Part shown: positions 42,424 through 51,483 of the stretch, one piece after another | Numbering within the stretch: the stretch's first letter is position 1 | Layout of the letters: the number at the start of each line of letters is the position of its first letter | Assembly: GCF_030944625.1 (NCBI RefSeq) | Contig: NZ_JAUSXY010000001.1 | Location: 124,001 to 188,000, forward strand | From: Arthrobacter sp. SLBN-112 | Lineage (GTDB): Bacteria > Actinomycetota > Actinomycetes > Actinomycetales > Micrococcaceae | Direction: 5' to 3' | Length of the DNA stretch: 64,000 nucleotides | Notes under the pieces: model-generated | Told to the model about the DNA's origin: nothing | Seen by the model: only the letters and a program-made list of their open reading frames with translations | Databases searched by the model: none | Made by a program: the position numbers and the translations under genes

Positions 42424-44076
42424 ATGAACAGCTTCACTGACAGTTTTACGATCAACGGCATTACTTTGACCGCGCAGCCGATTTGCCGGCAGGACGAGGT
42501 TCTTACTCCGGATGCTCTCGAGTTCGTTGCTCGTCTGCACCGGGCCACCGCCGAGCGGCGGCAGGAGCTGCTCCAGGCACGGCGCACACGGCGGGCTGAC
42601 ATCGCCGCCGGCGCCGACCCCCGATTCCTCCGGGAGACCGAGGAAATCCGCAACGATCCGTCCTGGCGGGTCGCTCCCCCGGCCCCCGGCCTGGAGGATC
42701 GCCGGGTGGAGATCACGGGCCCGGTGGACAAGAAGATGACCATCAACGCACTGAACTCGGGCGCCAAGGTGTGGCTGGCTGACATGGAGGATTCCTCCAC
42801 CCCAACGTGGCGGAACGTCATCAAGGGCCAGCTGAACCTCACCGACGCCCTGGAACGCCGGATCGACTTCACGTCCGAAGAGGGCAAGGAATACAAGCTG
42901 CGCCCGGCCGGCGAGCTGCCCACCATCGTGGTCCGGCCCCGCGGCTGGCACCTGCCGGAAAAGCACATGCTCATCGACGGCACGCCCATCGCCGGCGGCA
43001 TCGTGGACTTCGGCCTGTTCTTCTTCCACAACGCCCGCCGCCTGCTGGCCCAGGGCAAGGGTCCGTACTTCTACCTGCCCAAGATCGAGAACCACCTCGA
43101 AGCCAGGCTGTGGAACGACATCTTCATCCTGGCCCAGGACCTGCTCGGCATCCCGCAGGGCACCATCCGCGCCACCGTGCTGATTGAAACCATCACAGCC
43201 GCTTTCGAAATGGAGGAGATCCTTTACGAACTGCGGGACCACGCCTCAGGCCTGAACGCCGGCCGCTGGGACTACATCTTCTCCCTGATCAAGAACTTCC
43301 GCACCCGCGGCCCCCGCTTCGTCCTCCCGGACCGCGGCCAGGTCACCATGACCCAGCCCTTCATGCGCGCCTACACCGAACAGCTGGTCCGGGCCTGCCA
43401 CAAGCGCGGTGCCATGGCCATCGGCGGCATGGCCGCAGCGGTCCCCAACCGCAAGGACCCGGAAGCCAACGCCAACGCACTGGAGAAGGTCCGCGCCGAC
43501 AAGACCCGCGAGGCCAACGACGGCTTCGACGGTTCCTGGGTGGCCCACCCCGACCTGGTCCCCGTGTGCCAGGAAGTGTTCGACGGCGTCCTGGGCGCCA
43601 AGCCCAACCAGCTGGACCGGCTCCGCGAGGACGTCACCCCGGACGACCGCGCCCTGATCGACGTGGCCGCCACCACCGGCACCATCACCGAACAGGGCAT
43701 CCGGAACAACATCGAAGTGGGCATCCGCTACATCGAGTCCTGGCTCCGCGGCAACGGCGCCGTTGCCATCCACAACCTCATGGAAGACGCCGCCACCGCC
43801 GAGATCTCCCGGTCCCAGCTGTGGCAGTGGATTTACGCCCGGGCCATCACCGACCACGGCGAGATCATCAGCCACGAATGGATCGAGGAACTCCTGGACG
43901 AGGAATACGCCAGGCTGGAACGCTTCGACGGCGACCGGTTCGAGGACGCCCGCGATATTTTCGAGGAAGTCACGCTCAGCCGTGAGTTCCCGTCCTTCCT
44001 CACCCTCCCCGCCTACGCCAGCTACCTCACCGAGGCCCGCGAGAAGGCCACCGTCGAGGAGTTGGCAGCCGCCTGA
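42424..44076 (+). CDS. aceB: malate synthase A
   Basis: Second glyoxylate-bypass enzyme, 550 residues, condensing glyoxylate with acetyl-CoA to malate. It is isoform A by length and by motifs: [69 protein letters not shown], and [34 protein letters not shown] precedes the ATG at 42424. The gap of 220 bases to aceA contains a terminator, so a separate promoter is likely in 42311-42410. Repeat array 3 follows about 95 bases after its stop. Confidence 0.97.
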   Translation: MNSFTDSFTINGITLTAQPICRQDEVLTPDALEFVARLHRATAERRQELLQARRTRRADIAAGADPRFLRETEEIRNDPSWRVAPPAPGLEDRRVEITGPVDKKMTINALNSGAKVWLADMEDSSTPTWRNVIKGQLNLTDALERRIDFTSEEGKEYKLRPAGELPTIVVRPRGWHLPEKHMLIDGTPIAGGIVDFGLFFFHNARRLLAQGKGPYFYLPKIENHLEARLWNDIFILAQDLLGIPQGTIRATVLIETITAAFEMEEILYELRDHASGLNAGRWDYIFSLIKNFRTRGPRFVLPDRGQVTMTQPFMRAYTEQLVRACHKRGAMAIGGMAAAVPNRKDPEANANALEKVRADKTREANDGFDGSWVAHPDLVPVCQEVFDGVLGAKPNQLDRLREDVTPDDRALIDVAATTGTITEQGIRNNIEVGIRYIESWLRGNGAVAIHNLMEDAATAEISRSQLWQWIYARAITDHGEIISHEWIEELLDEEYARLERFDGDRFEDARDIFEEVTLSREFPSFLTLPAYASYLTEAREKATVEELAAA

Positions 44077-44171
44077 CCCATCGGGAACTTCCGTCCGCCG
44101 GGCCGGCACGCCCTCCGCAACAGGCCCCCCGAAATCCGGGGCGCCGGCCCGGCGACGGAGCACCACCCCAC

Positions 44172-44304
44172 ACGCCCGCTCATCTGATGCGGGAAAACCC
44201 AAAACGCCCGCTCACTTTCCTAAAGAAAGTGAGCGGGCGTCCTCGTAATTCCTGCAAAAAGTGAGCGGGCGTCCCCGTAATTCCTGCGATAAGTGAGCGG
44301 GGGT
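44172..44304. repeat. mirrored 32-base repeat array 3
   Basis: Forward units ACGCCCGCTCAY start at 44172 and 44204; inverted units GTGAGCGGGCGT (last one GTGAGCGGGGGT) start at 44229, 44261 and 44293. All same-orientation units are 32 bases apart and the two orientations are 25 apart, with the 13-base centre tttcctaaagaaa. The separators cctcgtaattcctgcaaaaa and ccccgtaattcctgcgataa are near-identical. The array lies between convergent aceB and an MFS gene. Confidence 0.9.
44204..44240. terminator. 16-bp perfect hairpin at the centre of repeat array 3
   Basis: acgcccgctcactttc (44204-44219), loop ctaaa, and the exact complement (44225-44240). It is placed to terminate both aceB and the convergent MFS gene. 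Confidence 0.7.
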
Positions 44305-44343
44305 TGAGGAAGGGGCAGAGAGCGTCCGACGGCGGCAGCCGGC

Positions 44344-45537
44344 TTAGCGGCCCTTCGGCACCTTCCGGACGGACAGGGTGGTGCTGGCAAAGAAGGTCAG
44401 CACGGAGGCCAGGATGACCAGCAGGGCCGGCGTCCACGAGCCGGCCGTGTCGTGGACGAAGCCCACCAGCGGCGGGGCCACGGCGGCGAGGCAGTAGCCA
44501 AGGCCCTGGACGGTGGCGGACATCCGGCCGGCGGAGGCCTGGTCGCGGGCCAGCTTGATGATGGCGATGAAGATCAGGGTGATGCCGCCGCCCTGGGCAA
44601 TTCCGCCGGATGTGGACCACAGCCACCACAGCTGCGGCAGGACCAGGAGCCCCACGGGAACGGCAAGCCACAACGTCCCCAAGGTGACCGCCACCGCCGT
44701 CGTACTCATGTATTTGGCGGCAAAGGGAACGCCGAGGCCGCCCACGATGGCCAGGATCTGGAAGATCGAGGACGCGGCGCCGGCCTGGGCGGCATTCATC
44801 CCCAGTTCGTCGTGGAGGTAGCTGGGCAGCCATGCCGTGACGCCGTAGTAGGAGAATGCCTGGCCGCCGAATCCGGCCGTGAGCCCGAACGTGGTCCAGC
44901 CGGAACCGGCCGCCCGTGCCAGGGGTTGGTCCCCGCCGTCGTCCCCCTCGGGCAGGAATGCTGTCCGCGGCCCCACGGCCAGGACCCAGACCACCACGGC
45001 GGCGACGGCCAGGACGGCGACAGCGGCCAGTGCCAGCCTCCACCCCGTCACGACCGCCAGCGGGGCCATGGCCACCGAGGTCAGGAACGACCCGATATTC
45101 AACGCTGCCGTGTAGATCCCCATGGCGGTCCCCTGCCGGCGCGGCGCGAAATCGCGGCGGATGATCAGGGGCACCGCAATGTTGCCCACCGTGATGGCCA
45201 CCCCGATCAGCACTGTGCCGGCCACCACCAGTACCGGGCCGCCGGCGGAGCGGACCAGCACTCCGGCCAGCACCCCCAGGATGGTCAGCGTGACGGCGAA
45301 CTCCGCCCCGAACCTCCGCGCCGCCAGGGAGGCCAGCGGAGCAGCGAGCGAGAAGCAGAGCACGGGGATGCTGGTCAGCAAGCCGAGCAGGACGGGCGAG
45401 AAGTGCAGTTCTGCCTGCATGAGGTCCACGAGGGGCGCGACCGCCACGAAGGGACCCCGAAGGTTCAGGGCCAGCAGGCCGATGCAGGCCAGCAGGATCC
45501 AGCTCTTGGGCATGCGGGAAAGGACGCCGCCGCTCAC
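44344..45537 (-). CDS. MFS transporter, CynX/NimT-like
   Basis: Twelve-helix major facilitator of about 397 residues. LLALNLRGPFVAVAPLVDLMQAELHFSP is the opening typical of the CynX/NimT (cyanate or nitroimidazole) group; GNIAVPLIIRRDFAPRRQGTAMGIYTAALNIGSFL is the mid signature, and WLPSYLHDELGMNAAQAGAASSIFQ begins the second half. The start is uncertain: GTG at 45537 or ATG at 45513; no clear ribosome site, and a longer reading would overlap the divergent dehydrogenase gene. The substrate is not predictable. Confidence 0.85.
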   Translation of the reverse strand: MSGGVLSRMPKSWILLACIGLLALNLRGPFVAVAPLVDLMQAELHFSPVLLGLLTSIPVLCFSLAAPLASLAARRFGAEFAVTLTILGVLAGVLVRSAGGPVLVVAGTVLIGVAITVGNIAVPLIIRRDFAPRRQGTAMGIYTAALNIGSFLTSVAMAPLAVVTGWRLALAAVAVLAVAAVVVWVLAVGPRTAFLPEGDDGGDQPLARAAGSGWTTFGLTAGFGGQAFSYYGVTAWLPSYLHDELGMNAAQAGAASSIFQILAIVGGLGVPFAAKYMSTTAVAVTLGTLWLAVPVGLLVLPQLWWLWSTSGGIAQGGGITLIFIAIIKLARDQASAGRMSATVQGLGYCLAAVAPPLVGFVHDTAGSWTPALLVILASVLTFFASTTLSVRKVPKGR

Positions 45538-45680
45538 AGGGACAACATCGGGAATGGGCTTGGATTCATCACCCTCATTGCTATCACGCCGCGCGTGCCC
45601 CGGGTTCCAGGCGCCCTCCCGGGAGGCCCTGCCATACGATGAACGTGACCTTGGACGAATGGACACCGCAAAGGACCACC

Positions 45681-46640
45681 ATGACGCACCGGCTTGCCAT
45701 CCTTGATGACTACCAGGACGTGGCCCGCGGCTTCGCCGACTTCGCGGCGCTGGAGGCTGCGGGCGTCACCGTCACTTCGTACCGGGAGCCCTTCGCTTCC
45801 CGCCACGCCCTGGTCTCCGCGTTGGCCGACGCCAGCATGGTCATCGCCATGCGGGAGCGGACCGCGTTCCCGCGTGAGGTGTTCGAGGAGCTTCCGGCCC
45901 TTCAACTGCTGGTGACCACGGGCATGGCCAACGCCGCCATCGACGTCGCGGCGGCAACCGAGCACGGGGTCACCGTGTGCGGCACGCCCGGCTCGCCCAC
46001 CGCCGCCCCGGAGCTGACCTGGGCCCTGCTGCTGGCAATCGCCCGGCACCTGCCGGCCGAGGAAAACTCGCTGCGCGCCGGTACCTGGCAGTCCACCGTG
46101 GGCTTTGAGCTGGCCGGGAAGACCCTGGGCATCGTGGGGCTGGGCAAGATCGGCCGGCGGGTGGCAGCGTACGGGCAGGCGTTCGGGATGGACGTGGTGG
46201 CGTGGAGCCGGAACCTGACGGCGGAGTCCGCAGCGGAAGCCGGCGCGCGCCTGGTCTCCAAGAAGGAATTGTTCGCCACCGCCGACGTCGCAACCCTCCA
46301 CCTGCGGCTCTCCCCGCGCTCCGAAAACATCGTGGGCGAGGAGGAACTGCGGCTGCTCGGCCCCGAGGGCATCCTGGTGAACACGGCACGCGGCCCCCTG
46401 GTTGACCAGGACGCCCTCCTCAGGGCGCTGACCGAGGGGTGGATCCGCGGCGCCGCCCTGGACGTCTTCGACCAGGAACCGCTGCAGGCCGGGCACCCGC
46501 TCCTGGGCGCACCCAACACGGTGCTCTCGCCCCACCTGGGCTACGTCACGCAGGAAAGCTACCGGCAGTTCTACGGCGGAGCCGTCGAGGACATCACCGC
46601 GTGGCTGGCCGGCTCCGCCATCCGCACCATCACCGCCTGA
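45681..46640 (+). CDS. D-2-hydroxyacid dehydrogenase family protein
   Basis: NAD-dependent dehydrogenase of 319 residues. The Rossmann motif is GKTLGIVGLGKIGRRVAAYGQAFGM; the catalytic Arg is in ILVNTARGPLVDQDALL, a Glu follows in FDQEPLQAGHPL, and the His is in LSPHLGYVT. PGSPTAAPELTWALLLAIARHL is the usual helix before the cofactor domain. AAGGACCACC before the ATG at 45681 decides the start. It likely reduces a 2-keto acid or oxidises a D-2-hydroxy acid; specificity is unknown. A GNAT gene follows 15 bases later, probably in the same transcript. Confidence 0.9.
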   Translation: MTHRLAILDDYQDVARGFADFAALEAAGVTVTSYREPFASRHALVSALADASMVIAMRERTAFPREVFEELPALQLLVTTGMANAAIDVAAATEHGVTVCGTPGSPTAAPELTWALLLAIARHLPAEENSLRAGTWQSTVGFELAGKTLGIVGLGKIGRRVAAYGQAFGMDVVAWSRNLTAESAAEAGARLVSKKELFATADVATLHLRLSPRSENIVGEEELRLLGPEGILVNTARGPLVDQDALLRALTEGWIRGAALDVFDQEPLQAGHPLLGAPNTVLSPHLGYVTQESYRQFYGGAVEDITAWLAGSAIRTITA

Positions 46641-46655
46641 GCCGGGAGGAACCCC

Positions 46656-47189
46656 ATGGCCCACACCATCCGGACAGCAACAGCGGACGACGCCGGCCGG
46701 CTGGCCGCGCTGGCGGCCGTCACCTTCCCGCTGGCGTGCCCGCCGTCGTCGTCACCGTCCGACATTGCCGCGCACCTGGCCAACACGCTCAGCGAAGAAC
46801 ACTTCAAGGGTTATCTCGCGGATCCGGACACCACCATCCTGGTCATCGACGCCGACGGCCCGCTCACCGGCTACAGCCTGCTGGTGGACCGGCCCGCCGC
46901 GGACCCGGACGTGTCCTCCGCGCTGACGCTGGTCCCGTCCGTGGAGATCAGCAAATGCTACGTCCACCCGGATTACCACGGGCTGGGCGCTGCCGCTGAG
47001 CTCATGCACGCGAGCCTCGAGGCGGCGGCCGCAACCGGTGCGGCCGGAGCCTGGCTGGGCGTCAACAGCCAGAACGCCCGGGCCATCCGTTTCTACGAAA
47101 AGTCCGGTTTCCGCAACGTGGGAACCAAGTCCTTCCGGCTGGGAAGCACGGTGGAACACGACTTCGTGCTGGAACGGCCCCTCCGTTAA
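46656..47189 (+). CDS. GNAT family N-acetyltransferase
   Basis: Acetyltransferase of 177 residues. Opening TIRTATADDAGRLAALAAVTFP, then VEISKCYVHPDYHGLGAAAELMHASLE with the acetyl-CoA motif (R/Q-x-x-G-x-G/A form HGLGAA), then GVNSQNARAIRFYEKSGFRNVGTKSF, which is the C-terminal motif. CGGGAGGAACCCC precedes the ATG. The substrate is unknown. It follows the dehydrogenase gene closely. A hairpin overlaps its stop codon. Confidence 0.9.
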   Translation: MAHTIRTATADDAGRLAALAAVTFPLACPPSSSPSDIAAHLANTLSEEHFKGYLADPDTTILVIDADGPLTGYSLLVDRPAADPDVSSALTLVPSVEISKCYVHPDYHGLGAAAELMHASLEAAAATGAAGAWLGVNSQNARAIRFYEKSGFRNVGTKSFRLGSTVEHDFVLERPLR

Positions 47190-47195
47190 GGGGCC
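47176..47195 (+). terminator. hairpin overlapping the GNAT stop codon
   Basis: ggcccc (47176-47181) and ggggcc (47190-47195) around tccgttaa, which contains the stop codon. The next gene is convergent. Confidence 0.45.
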
Positions 47196-47248
47196 AAGAC
47201 CCCGGCGTTGGAGGCGCCTTGCAAGTGGAGCCCGGTCAGTCTTCCTCC

Positions 47249-49417
47249 TTAGTTGAGCCTGGGGACACCGGGGCCGGCGGCTGCCGCCTCCAACGGGTAG
47301 GCAAGTGGCGGCCGTGGTTCGGCCACGAGCTTCAGTCCGGGCGGGAGACCTTCGATGGTGCCGGTGGATCCGGTGGCCTTGATGGTCACCCGGCTCGAGT
47401 CCAGCAGGACGTTTTCCGCCCGGAACGTGCCCACTGTTTCCGGCAGGATCGGAGCCAGGTGAACCACCCCCCGGGTGAAGACGGGGTCGAACCGCAACAG
47501 AATCCGCGCCAGTTGCACCGGCGCCGCCGCAGCCCAGGCCTGGGGCGAACATGCCGTGGGATACGGAACCGGGCCGGGGTACTCGCCACGGTCGAACCCG
47601 CAAAACAGCTCCGGCAGCCGGCCATCAAAGTGCCGGGCCGCGTCGAGTATTCCCAAGGCCACCCTCCTCGCCTCGTCCACGAACCCGTACCGCATCAGCC
47701 CGGTGGCCACCAGCGCGGTGTCGTGTGGCCACACTGAGCCGTTGTGGTAGCTGACGGGGTTGTAGGCGCCCATGTCGGAGGCCAGCGTGCGGATGCCCCA
47801 GCCGGTGAACATCTGCGGGGACATCAGGTTTTCCATGACGGACTCAGCTTTGTCTTCGTCCACAATGCCCGTCCACAGGCAGTGGCCGATGTTGGACGTC
47901 AACGCGTCAACGTGCCGCTTGTCCTTGTCCAGAGCCACGGCAAAGTAGCCCTTGTCCGGCAGCCAGAACTTCTTGTTGAACTCCTCCTTGAAAGCTGCCG
48001 CCTTGTCTGCCCAGTGCTTTTCCAGAACAGAATCGCCGCTCCAGTGGGCCAGCAACGATCTGCCCAGGTACGCGGCGTAGACATATGCCTGGACCTCGCA
48101 GAGAGCGATCGGAGCTTCGGCGATGGTCCCGTCGGCGAAGTTGATCCCGTCCCAGGAGTCCTTCCAGCCCTGGTTCACCAGGCCATGGTCGTTGGGCCGG
48201 AGGTATTCCACGAAACCGTCTCCATCGCGGTCGCCGTATTTTTCGATCCACTCCAGCGCCCGGTCCGCGTGCGCCAGCAGCGGCTGGATCGCTTCCCGGG
48301 ACAGCCCCCACCGGCTCAGCTCGCCAAGGGTCGCCACGAAGAGCGGGGTGGCATCGGCCGTTCCGTAGTAGGCCGTTCCCCCCAGCGACAGTCCTGCGGT
48401 GACGCCCAGCCGGACCTCATGGGGGATGCGGCCGGGTTCCTCTTCGGAATCCACATCCACTTTCTTGCCCTGGATCCCGGCCAGGGTTTGGAGCGTGCCC
48501 AGGGCGAGGTTGGGGTTGACCATCATGCTCATGTAGGAGGTGAGCAGCGAGTCCCGCCCGAACAGCGCCATGAACCATGGGGCCCCCGCCGCCACCGCGG
48601 CGCGATCGGGATGGTGGGCATCGAAGATCCGGAGTGCACCAAGGTCACTTTGGCTGCGGTTGAGCACGTTCTGGAAGCTGGTGTCCTCGATGCTGATCCG
48701 CGGAACGTTCTCTTCCCAAGCCAGCTGGCGCCGCACGCCCTCACGGTGGTGCGGGAGTTGCCCTTCGGTGAAGGGCTTTTCCGGTGCTTCCCCATTGACC
48801 AGCGGCACCACGATGACGCTGGTGCTCCATTTGCCGCGGGCCGGAACAGTGACGTTGAACCGGAGCCCGTCGGTGCCCACCTCAGCACCCCGGGCCCCGA
48901 TGGCGGATCCCCGCTGCTGGCCATGGCGCGACGCTTCTATGATGAGCTTTCCATCCACCACGGTGCGGGTGGTGTCATCGGGGCCTGTTGTCCGGCCGCC
49001 TTTCACTTCGAAGAGGTCGGCCTGATCCGCGTCCATGAGCAGTTCGATGGTGCACTGAACGGGTTCCGCTGCGAAGTTCTCCAGGGTGATGTCGTCCTGC
49101 AGGCCCGGTCCGATGTGGCGGACCTGGCGGACCACCAGTGGACTGTCGAACCGGCCTCCCGGCCAGGTTGCGCGGCCAACGAATGTTGCTTCGAACGGCT
49201 GCGGCTTCTGGGCTGAAAGCGGTTCGCGGCGCGAGCCGTTGATGCGCAGTACCCAGCCCGAAACAATCCGGGTGTCCTGGTAGAACGCGCCGTTCGTGCC
49301 GCCGTCGGCACTGATGTCGCCGGTTCCCGCCGAGATACAAAACGAAGAACCCTCCAGGACGGTGACGGCACCCACGTCGGAGCCGGAGGCCTCATTGTCT
49401 TCGTTCCAGGCGGTCAT
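47249..49417 (-). CDS. glycogen debranching N-terminal domain / amylo-alpha-1,6-glucosidase-like protein
   Basis: Protein of 722 residues. The first 200 residues form the glycogen-debranching N-terminal domain (VTVLEGSSFCISAGTGDI, GAFYQDTRIVSGWVLRING). From about 270 there is an (alpha/alpha)6 glucosidase barrel: APWFMALFGRDSLLTSYMSM, GDRDGDGFVEYLRPNDHGLVNQGWKDSWD with candidate acidic catalytic residues, and NGSVWPHDTALVATGLMRYG. No signal peptide is seen. It follows a GT4 glycosyltransferase gene by 59 bases on the same strand; this pairing occurs in many soil bacteria and suggests synthesis and trimming of a storage or stress glucan. The actual glycan is not known. Confidence 0.88.
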   Translation of the reverse strand: MTAWNEDNEASGSDVGAVTVLEGSSFCISAGTGDISADGGTNGAFYQDTRIVSGWVLRINGSRREPLSAQKPQPFEATFVGRATWPGGRFDSPLVVRQVRHIGPGLQDDITLENFAAEPVQCTIELLMDADQADLFEVKGGRTTGPDDTTRTVVDGKLIIEASRHGQQRGSAIGARGAEVGTDGLRFNVTVPARGKWSTSVIVVPLVNGEAPEKPFTEGQLPHHREGVRRQLAWEENVPRISIEDTSFQNVLNRSQSDLGALRIFDAHHPDRAAVAAGAPWFMALFGRDSLLTSYMSMMVNPNLALGTLQTLAGIQGKKVDVDSEEEPGRIPHEVRLGVTAGLSLGGTAYYGTADATPLFVATLGELSRWGLSREAIQPLLAHADRALEWIEKYGDRDGDGFVEYLRPNDHGLVNQGWKDSWDGINFADGTIAEAPIALCEVQAYVYAAYLGRSLLAHWSGDSVLEKHWADKAAAFKEEFNKKFWLPDKGYFAVALDKDKRHVDALTSNIGHCLWTGIVDEDKAESVMENLMSPQMFTGWGIRTLASDMGAYNPVSYHNGSVWPHDTALVATGLMRYGFVDEARRVALGILDAARHFDGRLPELFCGFDRGEYPGPVPYPTACSPQAWAAAAPVQLARILLRFDPVFTRGVVHLAPILPETVGTFRAENVLLDSSRVTIKATGSTGTIEGLPPGLKLVAEPRPPLAYPLEAAAAGPGVPRLN

Positions 49418-49476
49418 GCAAGGACTCCCTTACTCACGCGGATTGCTGCCGGGGAGCCGAAAGGCCGCCCGCCCCC

Positions 49477-50538
49477 TTAACGATTCTGGTGCACCGGCGT
49501 GGTAACCGGAACCCCTCCCGGCAATCTCCCGGCCAGCAGGTCGTCAAAGAGCCTGAGGTGCTGTGCCACCATCCGTTGGGCACTGAACCGTTCCTCCACT
49601 GATGCCCGGCAACGTTCCCTGCTTAGGCCGGGGGCAGCCTCAAGGAAGCCTGGCAGTTCCTCCAGCTGCCCCAGGAAGCCCGTGCGGCCGTGCTCCACGA
49701 TCTCGGGGGCTGAGCCGATCCTCGTCCCGATGACGGGAGTCCCGGTGGCCAAGGCCTCGATCATCACCAGGCCGAAGGGTTCTGACCATTGGATGGGGTT
49801 CAGGAAGGCCGCAGCCTCACCCATCAGACGGTACTTGGCGGCATCGTCGACTTCCCCCACGAAGTCCTCGTTGGGTCCGAGCATCGGCTCGATGACCTCC
49901 CGGAAATAGCGGATCTCGTCCGGCTCCTTCATCTTGACGGCGATCTTCAGGTGCATACCGGCACGCCGGGCAATCGTAATGGCCTCCAGCAGCCCCTTGT
50001 CATGGCACGCGCGCCCCACGAAACACAGGTACCCGCCACGTCCGCTGCCAACAGGGACCGCGGAAACGTCCATTCCATGATGGATCACCTGGGTGACGGG
50101 GACTTCTGGAGCATGGGACGCCTGGTCACGGGAGATCGCCACGATGGCCACATTCCGCGCCATGGCCCGGTACAGGTCCTCGGCCTCCTTGTGGAGGGGG
50201 CCATGGATGGTGGTGACCACCGGGACGTTGGCGGGACGGCCGGCATAGAGCGGGCCCGCCAACGTATGGTCGTGAATGATGTCCACGTCCTGCAGCCCCT
50301 TGTAGGCGCGGATCACATGGCTGAGTTCGGACATGGTCAAGCCGAGATCGTCCCGGGACGCAGGCCGCATTCCCGGTACCAACGGAGCAGGACAGGTACT
50401 TTCGGTTGGCGCGGCGAGCAGTACCTCGTGGCCGGCGGCCAGAAAGCCCCGCGCCAAGGTGTCCACAACCCTTTCGATTCCTCCGTAAGTGACCGGAGGA
50501 ATGGGAATCCATGGCCCCGCAATAAGTCCAATTCGCAT
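49477..50538 (-). CDS. glycosyltransferase family 4 protein
   Basis: GT-B fold retaining glycosyltransferase of 353 residues. The N-terminal acceptor domain has IPPVTYGGIERVVDTLARGFLAAGHEV, and VDIIHDHTLAGPLYA; the C-terminal donor domain has YLCFVGRACHDKGLLEAITIAR and the E-x7-E signature region PFGLVMIEALATGTPVIGTRIGSAPEIVEHG. GGAGG precedes the ATG at 50536-50538. It is cytosolic or membrane-associated and leads a two-gene operon with the debranching-like enzyme. Confidence 0.9.
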   Translation of the reverse strand: MRIGLIAGPWIPIPPVTYGGIERVVDTLARGFLAAGHEVLLAAPTESTCPAPLVPGMRPASRDDLGLTMSELSHVIRAYKGLQDVDIIHDHTLAGPLYAGRPANVPVVTTIHGPLHKEAEDLYRAMARNVAIVAISRDQASHAPEVPVTQVIHHGMDVSAVPVGSGRGGYLCFVGRACHDKGLLEAITIARRAGMHLKIAVKMKEPDEIRYFREVIEPMLGPNEDFVGEVDDAAKYRLMGEAAAFLNPIQWSEPFGLVMIEALATGTPVIGTRIGSAPEIVEHGRTGFLGQLEELPGFLEAAPGLSRERCRASVEERFSAQRMVAQHLRLFDDLLAGRLPGGVPVTTPVHQNR

Positions 50539-50749
50539 ATCTGGCCTCCAAGGAACGAGGCCCGAGCTCCCCAGCCGCCAGGCACATCCCACCGCGGGAC
50601 ATGCAGGTCCCGTGGTCTTCTAAGTTTGTGGCGTCTGCTTCACCAACTCTGACTATTGCCCACGATTGCTCCGCCCACAAGACCCCTTTGTGGGATATCT
50701 CATAGCGGCCGGCCGGAATGGCAACCCCTGCCGGCCGGTTATGCAGACC

Positions 50750-51448
50750 ATGAAGATTGAGATCTGGTCCGACGTCGCCTGCCCGTGGTGCTTCATTGGC
50801 AAGCGCCGCTTTGAGGCTGCCCTGGCGTCCTTCCCGCACCGGGATGCCGTTGATGTCGTGTGGCGGAGCTACCAGTTGGATCCCGGCCTGCCGGATCACT
50901 TCGATGGCACCGAGTTGGAATACCTGAGCAGCCGCAAGGGGATGCCGGCCCAGCAGGTCTCGCAAATGTTCGAGCATGTGGCGCAGCAGGCCAAGGACGA
51001 GGGCCTGGACTACCGCTTCGACAAGGTGGTGGTGGCCAACAGTTTCACGGCACACCGGCTGATCCACCTCGCTTCCGCCCACGGCAAGCAGGACGCGGCC
51101 AAGGAGCGCCTGCTCAGCGACCACTTTGAGCATGGCAAGGACATCGGCAGCCGGGAGTACTTGGCCGGCCTGGGCCGGGAGTTGGGCCTCCCGGACAACG
51201 AGGTGGACGAACTGTTCACCACTGACAAGTACTCGGACGCTGTCCGGTCCGATTTCCGGGAAGGCCAGTCCCTGGGTATCAGCGGTGTCCCGTTCTTTGT
51301 CATCGACCGCAAATTCGGGCTGTCCGGCGCCCAGCCCGCAGAGACGTTCACCCGTGCGCTCAACCAGGCGTGGCAGGAAGCGAACCCGTTGGTGCTTGTC
51401 AATTCCGCCGAGGCCGGGGCCTGCGGGCCGGACGGCTGCGCAATCTAG
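50750..51448 (+). CDS. DsbA family FrnE-like thiol oxidoreductase
   Basis: Cytosolic thioredoxin-fold oxidoreductase of 232 residues. The active site CPWC is at Cys11-Cys14 (MKIEIWSDVACPWCFIGKRRFE) and the cis-Pro is in GISGVPFFVIDRKFGLSGAQPAE. The helical insertion between is typical of FrnE, which reshuffles disulfides during oxidative stress. The end CGPDGC adds a Cys-x4-Cys pair near the C-terminus. Starts at 50741 and 50750 are possible; neither has a strong ribosome site, and two ccggccgg words (50709 and 50731) could fold just upstream. A TetR gene follows 35 bases later. Confidence 0.9.
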   Translation: MKIEIWSDVACPWCFIGKRRFEAALASFPHRDAVDVVWRSYQLDPGLPDHFDGTELEYLSSRKGMPAQQVSQMFEHVAQQAKDEGLDYRFDKVVVANSFTAHRLIHLASAHGKQDAAKERLLSDHFEHGKDIGSREYLAGLGRELGLPDNEVDELFTTDKYSDAVRSDFREGQSLGISGVPFFVIDRKFGLSGAQPAETFTRALNQAWQEANPLVLVNSAEAGACGPDGCAI

Positions 51449-51459
51449 GGCTTTTTACT

Positions 51460-51480
51460 GACACATCGCGGTAAAGTGTC
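51460..51480 (+). promoter_or_regulatory. operator candidate before a TetR gene
   Basis: GACAC (51460-51464) and GTGTC (51476-51480) are inverted with an 11-base spacer and end three bases before the tetR ATG. An autoregulatory site at a nearly leaderless start is plausible. Confidence 0.45.
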
Positions 51481-51483
51481 TGC

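Noticed and set aside
47744..49216. 490-codon plus-strand frame over the debranching-like gene
   Set aside because: Antisense to a gene with clear domains; no ribosome site or motifs.
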